A stretch of 64,000 bases of DNA, from assembly GCA_006503475.1 (NCBI GenBank), contig RSEH01000003.1:62001-126000 (forward strand), written 5' to 3'. A model generated the notes under the pieces. It was not told where the DNA came from. It worked only from the letters and a program-made list of their open reading frames with translations, and did no database searches. The DNA comes from Stentor roeselii (lineage: Eukaryota > Ciliophora > Heterotrichea > Heterotrichida > Stentoridae). Of the stretch, positions 57,559 through 64,000 are shown one piece after another. A program made the translations under genes and the position numbers. Position 1 is the first letter of the stretch. Each line of letters opens with the position of its first letter.

Positions 57559-58110
57559 TCAGATATCTTGATGATAAATTTCAGGTTCAACACGATTAAA
57601 CCGTTCATTTTTAAAATCCTGTTCAGTCCCAGGTAGTTCATGTTCTCCAAAACGATGAGGATTTTTCTTTTTTTTCCTTTCAGCCCTGCTATTAATATAT
57701 CCAGCTCTCGAATATCCCATAGTGGCCAAGCAATCAGCAGGACAACAGAAAAGCCAGCAAAAAAAAGCATCACAAAGTCGATTCGCATAACCATTGCATA
57801 TAACTTGAAGTCCAAGAGAGAAATTCCCTATAAACGAGTTGCAATTAAGCATTGCCAAGCAATCATTTTCTATTCCTTTGCAAAGAGTGCTAGCCCAAAT
57901 ATTATCACAAGATTGAGGCGAGCATCCACAGCACATCTTAGAGCAGAAGCTGCAGTTAATTCCATGAATGCAGTCAACGAAACATCGAAAAGATCCAGTA
58001 ATGCACTGCCCTGGACATTCAACGCATTTTCCAATACAGTTAGTATTGCAAATACATTCCCAACACTTAGGATTGCAAATAATACATAAAGATTCAAGCA
58101 ATTCAGCCAT
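57559..58110 (-). CDS. Small cysteine-rich protein, 183 aa
   Basis: The start is placed at the ATG of 58110-58108 (MAELLESLCIIC), because the longer frame to 58227 overlaps the divergent TPR gene and has an unlikely leader. Residues 8-135 contain about 30 cysteines, often as C-x2-C, CC and C-x3-C (NPKCWECICNTNCIGKCVEC, CWLFCCPADC). The last 45 residues are charged and basic (SRAERKKKKNPHRFGEHELP). No secretion signal is obvious, so the cysteines may bind metal or be lipidated rather than disulfide-bonded; the hydrophobic CC-rich part could also sit at a membrane. Loosely similar to PLAC8/Cys-rich families but not assignable. Divergent from the TPR gene with about 75 bp between starts. Confidence 0.65.
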   Translation of the reverse strand: MAELLESLCIICNPKCWECICNTNCIGKCVECPGQCITGSFRCFVDCIHGINCSFCSKMCCGCSPQSCDNIWASTLCKGIENDCLAMLNCNSFIGNFSLGLQVICNGYANRLCDAFFCWLFCCPADCLATMGYSRAGYINSRAERKKKKNPHRFGEHELPGTEQDFKNERFNRVEPEIYHQDI

Positions 58111-58185
58111 TATAAACGAATATACCCAGGGTAATTTAAATTGAAATAGAAAATAATTAGTCTTTGTAGAATAATTCTTTAATAA

Positions 58186-60048
58186 ATGACTCACCAGATT
58201 GTTTTCGTTACTCTTGAAAACCTTCAAGTCAGCCTTTCATGTTACAGAGACCAGGTAATTGCAGCAGGTTTTGACTTTTCTCAGAGAAAGTCAGTGAATC
58301 TTTCATTGTTAAACCTTTCAACCTCTCGTTTTCAATTTTTATTACAGCTGAAGTCAAGCCAGATCTGCCGTTTCTTTCAATATTTTCCTATGAAGAACCT
58401 TCTGGTGTTCAATGAAGGGCTGAAAGGAGGAGGCTGTGGGACTTCCAAATCGAAAAAACACGGAATTCTTACAGTTTCAGAGGCAAACATGAGTCACATG
58501 GCAAGTCCTTTGAAGTTAAATCAACGTGAAGTTGAAGTCTCATCCGATATCAAATATTCAAGCCTTTCAGAAGACTTCGAATTGACTTACCTCGAAGAAG
58601 AAGCTCAAAACAACCCCCTTTACTCCAAAGACAACATCGAGAAACAGCTGAGCCATGCCAATTCTGATCGACTTCTCGCTAATTACTACCTCGAAGTCGG
58701 CAAAAGAAAAGAAGCAAAACAGAAGTTCATTCAAAGTTACTCTATTTTTATCCACTTTTTACCTAAAGGCGATGAACTTTTAACTGAACTCTCAGCGATC
58801 GTCGGACAACTTTCATTCGAACTTGAAGACATGGAAGAAAGTCTTGAATTTTTCACAAAAGCTTTAAAAAATTGTTATGAAAATATTGACTTGAATCAAA
58901 AAAATATTTTTGAAGTTTGTTTTGGAATTGCTCAAGTTTATGCGAAACTTGAAGATGTTGAAAATTTTCAAGATTTTTTTAAGTTCATTGAAAAAGACTT
59001 GAAAAGTTTGAATGTGGAAAAAGAAATCGAGTTTTATTTCTGGGTTGGAGAAAAGTTCATGAAAACTGACTGCTTGACTAGCAACAGGTTTTTAATGAAA
59101 GCTTGGGAACTACTGGAAAAAGTTCCTAGTTTTAATAAAAAAAAAGAACTCCTTATTGATTTAGGAAGCATTTCTTCTGATTTGAAAAGTTGGGAAGAGT
59201 CTAAAGATTTTAATATAAAAGCTTTGAAAATAGTAGAAAACCTTGAAAACCCGAATACTTCTGATTTTGTTAAAATTTATAAAAATCTCTGTAAAGTTTA
59301 TGAAAACCTTGGAGATCGCTCGAACTTGAAACAAGCAAATGAAAGTCTTTTAAAATACCAGACACAGCTCAGTGAAGCTGATGAAAGTCTCGCAAAGTCC
59401 CTTTTCAACCTTGGCCTGATACAAATAAAAGAAGGAGAAGTTCTAAAAGCGATAGATTCTTTCAAAAAATCAGTCGAAATCCGAGTCGCTCTAGGAAAAA
59501 AAGCAAAAGACTGTCAAGTCGCCTACAAAAACATTGCCTCAACTTTATACAACCTGAAGCGTTTTCAAGAAGCAAAAGAATATTTCAACATTTTACTCGA
59601 AATTCACAGGTCTTCTAAAAGTGATTTAGAAATTGCTGAAGTTCTTTGCAATATTGGGACTTGTTGTGTTGAAACTGAAGATTTTATCAAAGCACGAGAA
59701 GTATACTCAGAACTTCTTACTAATGAGAACTGGAATAATCAAAGAAAAGATGTTGAAGCAGATTTTTTTAGCTTTGCTTGGGTTTTGTCTAAGTTGGAGA
59801 TTTTTGAAGAAAGTGCGAAAATGTATGAAAAAGCAGCTGGATTCGAATTGAGAAAGGATGATGTCAATTTTGAGTTTTTGACTAAGTGCTTTAATAATGC
59901 TGAGAACTCTTTTTGTAAAGTGCAGAATTATGAGAAGGCTTTGAGTTGTGCTCAGGAGAACTTGAAAATTATGAAGGCACATTTCAAAAATGATAGAGTG
60001 AAAATTAATACTTTGAAGAGCAATATAGAGTTTTATAGAAGATCATAA
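58186..60048 (+). CDS. Tetratricopeptide (TPR) protein, up to 620 aa
   Basis: Residues about 165-600 form a TPR array with repeated helix pairs of 40-42 residues, such as LLANYYLEVGKRKEAKQKF, LFNLGLIQIKEGEVLKAIDS and AYKNIASTLYNLKRFQEAKE, like those of kinesin-light-chain or GPSM-type scaffolds. The N terminus is uncertain. The first 68 residues are unlike the rest, and an internal ATG at 58390 (MKNLLVFNEGLKGGGCG) gives a 552-residue protein with a more natural start. TPRs act as protein-binding scaffolds; partners are unknown. Confidence 0.8.
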   Translation: MTHQIVFVTLENLQVSLSCYRDQVIAAGFDFSQRKSVNLSLLNLSTSRFQFLLQLKSSQICRFFQYFPMKNLLVFNEGLKGGGCGTSKSKKHGILTVSEANMSHMASPLKLNQREVEVSSDIKYSSLSEDFELTYLEEEAQNNPLYSKDNIEKQLSHANSDRLLANYYLEVGKRKEAKQKFIQSYSIFIHFLPKGDELLTELSAIVGQLSFELEDMEESLEFFTKALKNCYENIDLNQKNIFEVCFGIAQVYAKLEDVENFQDFFKFIEKDLKSLNVEKEIEFYFWVGEKFMKTDCLTSNRFLMKAWELLEKVPSFNKKKELLIDLGSISSDLKSWEESKDFNIKALKIVENLENPNTSDFVKIYKNLCKVYENLGDRSNLKQANESLLKYQTQLSEADESLAKSLFNLGLIQIKEGEVLKAIDSFKKSVEIRVALGKKAKDCQVAYKNIASTLYNLKRFQEAKEYFNILLEIHRSSKSDLEIAEVLCNIGTCCVETEDFIKAREVYSELLTNENWNNQRKDVEADFFSFAWVLSKLEIFEESAKMYEKAAGFELRKDDVNFEFLTKCFNNAENSFCKVQNYEKALSCAQENLKIMKAHFKNDRVKINTLKSNIEFYRRS

Positions 60049-62867
60049 TATTTAATATTTTTCTTGAAGGATGTTTATTTATAGAGGATTATATCAGGAA
60101 TTGGATGTTTTGGTAAATAAAGCTAGAATGCATAGATTAGCTTTAATATTATGCTAGATTTAAATAGGATTTGTACACTGAATAATTAGCCTAAATCAAT
60201 CGAATTGTATAAATTTAGTGTTACACCATAATATTATGAAAATATTTTTTATTAATCCCAATTTTTTAGCTTATTTTAGATAAACTCTTGCTCTATTTCT
60301 GATTCTATCAATAAAGTTTGAAAGGTTCAAATGAGAAAGGTATGTTTAGGGTGTAATAGCATCACTTAAACAAAGGTTTTTTTAAATTAAGATCATGAAA
60401 TTATTTAAATTGAAACTTCAATCTGGAATTGGTATGATAATAAAATTTTGTGATGATCAAGAAAGGTCTAGAAAATAAGGAATAAACAGTCATGATTAAC
60501 ATGGATAAGAAAAAAAAAAACTAATCTTTAATAATATTCTTGCTATTTTTATTATTGAGTTAGTACCAAAATTAGAGAAATTTAGTAAATATAGCAGATT
60601 TGATAGCTTTTATCAGTACGAAATTCGAAAAAATTGAACTATAATAATAATTCTTTGATATAAATTAATCCTATAATCAATTATTGCTATATTTTGAGTT
60701 TAAATATTTTAATGACGGCGAATTATAGTTTAATCTAATGAAGCCTAATATATTTTCTTTTTTTAATTTGTTTTAAATTATGTGTATATGATGAGAAAAT
60801 AGTAGTAATGGAACCGAAGGTATACAGATTCTAGCTTAAGAATTGTTAACTAGTTTATGTACTGAATTGAAAGGATTTGAACTAATTTTAGAATTTAGGA
60901 GTTTCTTTATTAGTATATATTAAAAAATTTTGAGAAGTTTGAAAGGTAACTTTCAGGTGACAAGTTGAAATATTACCCTGCTCTGCAGCCCAGATCATAT
61001 GTTAATTCAAAGCTTATAGGGAGCATCTTCAGTAGCAGAAATAAAAATATGCTGTATCTTTATAATGAAGTCGTTTATTGTGAGGGATTGGTTACTAAAC
61101 TAACAGCATAATAAAATTGATCATAAATTACAACAATTTTTAAATTGCTTAGCCAATTCTCAATTTTGATGACTCGATCTTCAATCTGGTTTAGTTTCAA
61201 CTCATGATAGATATATCGGAAGTCTATTATAATAAACATTGATCTTTAGAGTGATTTAATATAATATTTATAAAAATAAAATAGAATATGAAAAGCATTA
61301 ACTTCGTAAGAATTCTGGGTCTACTCGTTCTTAAAATTTCTACAAAATCTATAGGTAGAATTAGTCATCTTAAATTTAATGTTACTATATAATATTAAAT
61401 ATTGAAAAATTTTTGCAAGTTTTAATATTTTTTTACTGAAATTAAGATTTAATTTTTGTATTATAATCAATAAATTTATATTGAAATATTTTAAGTAAAG
61501 TTTAGTTTCCTATATATACATTCTTTAAATGAATACATTATTCAAAATAATAACAAATTAATATCAAAGTTATAAAAAATAATAAAAGAGAGTCTCTTAT
61601 AAAAATAAGGTAATATTTTATTATCTTTGCTGTAGCTTATTGAACGCATATATACATCATTGGAATTTACCTGATTTTATAAACTAATTTATGATATTTT
61701 AATAGCACTTTGATTTATATATAATTCAGATTTTCCAGAATAGCATTTATTTTAAGTTAATCTCACAATAATTATATCTCTAGGCTTCGTTTATTTTCCT
61801 TTGTGATTTATCCGAAATGATATTTCAAATATACAGAGCTTAGTAAAATCTTGAGGAAGAGTTTATAATTTTTACAAAGTTTATTGATGATAGGGTGCAA
61901 GTCAATTCTTGTCATTTTACCCACTAAACTCTTTTATTGGGAATATGATTAAAACTAAATAAATTTAAATTATTTTCGAAGGTTAAAAGACACAGATCTT
62001 GAATTTTTATAGCTTAGTTTGATAATTTGTGTATTCACATATGATAGCGATTTACTAAATTATATTACTTTATTAACTTTATATAAACTAAACCAAAACT
62101 TTAATCGTTTTTTATAAACTTTATTAAACTTTAATGGTTCAAAAATCTTAACTAAAATTAACGCTAATCTTCTACCTAAGTATTAGAAGTAAAAATTCAG
62201 CTTTTTAAGAATGAAAAAAACATGTAAAACCATTTCTTCGATAAATATTTTCTCTTAAATGTAATTATATGAATTGATTCATTCTCCAGTATCCATTTTT
62301 TCATTCTTTTCTTAAAACCAACCAAACAAAAGATTAATTACTTTGAGTTGTATGAACCATGATCTGATTTATTAAGTAAATACTCTTGAAATTATTCATC
62401 ACTCGGATAAACCTCGAGAATTAAGTCTTTATATTAAATATTCATATTAAGAAAGAAAAATAATATAAATGTTATTCGCATAATATTATCTTATATAAGG
62501 AATGTTTTAAATTAATCGATAAAGAAATTTCACCTGGTTCAAATTTATTGACTTTATATTCAAGTCATTCCTTTGAAATATTGAAACTTAAATTCAGCCC
62601 ATCAGAAAATTTTACTCAAAAGGGTTATTGGACCTTTATCCAATAATTTTCACAGACACCAAAATTTTATTAAGTTTAAATAAAAAAAGTTCCGCTGATA
62701 ACACAATGACAGAATCTTAATAGTCCCTTGCTCTTAGTGCAAAAATATTACATATATTATCTTGAGTAAGATATTAATAACCAAATATCCATACATCAAC
62801 TAATTGTAAATAATAAATCCAAATAACTATTAAATTTATCAAAGGTATATTTATCTAACTATCTAGT
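60049..62867. other. Gene-poor AT-rich stretch, 2.8 kb
   Basis: No intact gene is visible. Apart from a 53-codon coding-like island at 60950-61111 I see only AT-rich DNA with frequent stops in all frames, no tandem array and no RNA gene I can recognise. Confidence 0.6.
60950..61111 (+). pseudogene. Coding-like island, possible gene relic
   Basis: A stop-free plus frame of 53 codons runs between TAA 60947-60949 and TAA 61109-61111. It reads LKYYPALQPRSYVNSKLIGS, then RNKNMLYLYNEVVYCEGLVT. The composition (P, Q, G, C, E) is protein-like and the DNA is less AT-rich than around it. It has no start codon near its beginning and no recognised family. Confidence 0.3.
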
Positions 62868-63662
62868 CTAAGTAAGATTTTCCCCATGATGATGCAAAAT
62901 AAAATCTTCATAACTCATCAAAAACGTTTCTTTGATCGAGCTCTGACATTGATCAAAATAAGCAAAAATCTGTTTACAAAAGACTTGCTTACAATTATAA
63001 ACATTAATTTTCCCTTCCTTATCCTGATTATAATTTACCATGATCAAATTAAGAGTAGCATTCAAAACTGCATCAACCTCTTTTGGAAAGTTGATAAGAC
63101 AAAGACAAATGATGAAAATTCCATGATGTTTAAGAAAAATCCTTTGAATCCTTTCACGGTTCTCAAACAATTTAAACGCAAAAATCGCCGTGTTCCTTTC
63201 TTTGACAAGCGAAATCTTCTCAAATATTCCAAGTCGAACAACATGAAAAATCACTGATTCAGACAAAAAGTCCAATGAAGATTCAATCAAATCAAAAGAA
63301 TTCAACTGTAGCGACTTTTCAGTTGACTGAAGATTGCTCACTAGTTCAGGAATTATTGAAATAAAAATCGAGAAATGAGACTTGTTCGAAAAGTCTAAAT
63401 TTTTTTGCAAGACTGAAACACTTTGAGCTCCGATTGAATCAACGTTTAAAGATTTTTCAGGAAATAAAAACTCGTTTGGCTTTTCTGTTACTTTCACAAG
63501 TGTGGATAAGGATTTCCAGTTTTTTTTTGAGAGAAAATCTTGGAATTTTTTGGAGTTTTCTGATTCGTGGGAGACACGGTTTAGGGTTTCGGGAATGGTT
63601 TCTGAATGGTTTGATGAGAATTTGGAATCTGTAAAATCAAATCTTTGAGCACAACACCCCAT
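62868..63662 (-). CDS. MGCC-type acylated helical protein, 264 aa
   Basis: The N terminus MGCCAQRF is a classic dual N-myristoylation (Gly2) and palmitoylation (Cys3, Cys4) signal, so the protein is probably anchored to the cytoplasmic face of a membrane. The rest is helical, with Leu/Phe-rich segments like alpha-solenoid repeats (FDLIESSLDFLSESVIFHVV, VLNATLNLIMVNYNQ). It could be an armadillo-like scaffold; no family is certain. Palmitoylation at Cys3/Cys4 would need a DHHC enzyme such as those encoded at 50-53 kb, a general possibility only. Confidence 0.65.
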   Translation of the reverse strand: MGCCAQRFDFTDSKFSSNHSETIPETLNRVSHESENSKKFQDFLSKKNWKSLSTLVKVTEKPNEFLFPEKSLNVDSIGAQSVSVLQKNLDFSNKSHFSIFISIIPELVSNLQSTEKSLQLNSFDLIESSLDFLSESVIFHVVRLGIFEKISLVKERNTAIFAFKLFENRERIQRIFLKHHGIFIICLCLINFPKEVDAVLNATLNLIMVNYNQDKEGKINVYNCKQVFCKQIFAYFDQCQSSIKETFLMSYEDFILHHHGENLT

Positions 63663-63875
63663 TAGCGATTATATTTATTACAATGTTAAAGTTTGCTTTT
63701 TAAAATAGTGGATTTGAAAGGGTTACTGTTTGAAGATAGATAAATAATCCTTAGATTTGGAAATAGATAAAATTATTCAGTTGTTGTGAGTGGTCTTTGA
63801 TTCAACCTATAAAAAAAATAGAGTAAAAGTAATATTTAGGTTTAAAACTAAAACTTTATCCATAACTTAGATACC

Positions 63876-64000
63876 CTAGACTGTAAAAACGTTTATCGGT
63901 CCAGTGACTGAGAGCAACTCAGTTTTCATCTCATCATGGGTCCTCATTTGCATCGTTAACGAATTTTCATTAGACATGAGGCCAAATGCGCAAATTTTCC
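63876..64000 (-). CDS. C-terminal end of an unrecognised protein (cut by right edge)
   Basis: On the minus strand a frame entering from the right edge reads KICAFGLMSNENSLTMQMRT, then HDEMKTELLSVTGPINVFTV, and stops at TAG (63878-63876). The composition is protein-like and the DNA is notably less AT-rich than the flank. It is too short for a family call. About 215 bp separate it from the start of the MGCC protein gene on the same strand. Confidence 0.5.
   Translation of the reverse strand, partial: KICAFGLMSNENSLTMQMRTHDEMKTELLSVTGPINVFTV

Noticed and set aside
57310-57815. Two minus-strand frames of 78 and 90 codons after and inside the cysteine-rich gene
   Set aside because: Hydrophobic, repetitive composition typical of AT-rich DNA; one overlaps the real gene in another frame.
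1-64000. Non-standard genetic code (UGA as Trp as in Blepharisma, or reassigned UAA/UAG)
   Set aside because: Long genes contain no internal stop codons outside 15-nt introns, and TAA, TAG and TGA all occur at well-supported gene ends.
1-64000. CRISPR arrays, insertion sequences, LTR elements, telomere repeats
   Set aside because: No regular spacer-repeat array, transposase, reverse transcriptase or terminal repeat was seen.

Overview
The window looks like macronuclear DNA of a heterotrich ciliate close to Stentor. It is AT-rich and densely packed. TAA, TAG and TGA all end recognisable genes, which means the standard genetic code: TGA directly follows the last codon of the NAR1 gene, and TAG ends the third DUF229 gene. 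Eleven reading-frame breaks close perfectly when a 15-nt GT...AG intron is removed, and 15-nt introns on the standard code are a Stentor trait. Restoring these introns lengthens or joins genes whose uninterrupted frames are truncated or split: an EF-hand-like protein, kaptin, a giant cysteine-rich receptor, DUF229 genes 1 and 2, a PP2C-like protein, ARMC9 and two DHHC palmitoyltransferases.

Layout. 0-17 kb: the end of an HMG-box gene; NAR1 and HID1 (2 bp apart); a small unknown; a 7TM-RGS protein; a three-gene plus-strand run (EF-hand-like, kaptin, unknown) with 4-6 bp gaps; a 33-bp minisatellite; an LRR/IQ ciliary protein; and a 1,883-residue cysteine-rich membrane protein. 17.5-24.7 kb: three tandem DUF229 ectoenzyme-like paralogues and a C2H2 protein. 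24.7-33.4 kb: a gene-poor stretch with a LITAF-like gene, a dispersed catalytically altered dual-specificity phosphatase, a pyranose 2-oxidase-like flavoenzyme and several coding-like relics. 33.4-48.1 kb: a PP2C-like protein and a run of cytoskeletal or ciliary genes (coiled coils, kinesin-14, a Trp-repeat protein, an IQ protein, ARMC9). 48.1-60 kb: a small unknown, three tandem dual-specificity phosphatases, two divergent DHHC enzymes, a citrate synthase with a peroxisomal PTS2 signal, an N-terminal-motor kinesin, a cysteine-rich protein and a TPR protein. 60-62.9 kb is gene-poor. The right edge holds an acylation-motif protein and the end of another gene.

Themes are cilium and microtubule function (LRRIQ1-like, ARMC9, two kinesins, Trp/IQ proteins), signalling at membranes (7TM-RGS, DHHC enzymes, MGC-type N termini, phosphatases) and peroxisomal or oxidative metabolism (PTS2 citrate synthase, pyranose oxidase). 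Intergenic gaps are often only 2-40 bp. Calls rest on reading translations by eye; no searches were run.
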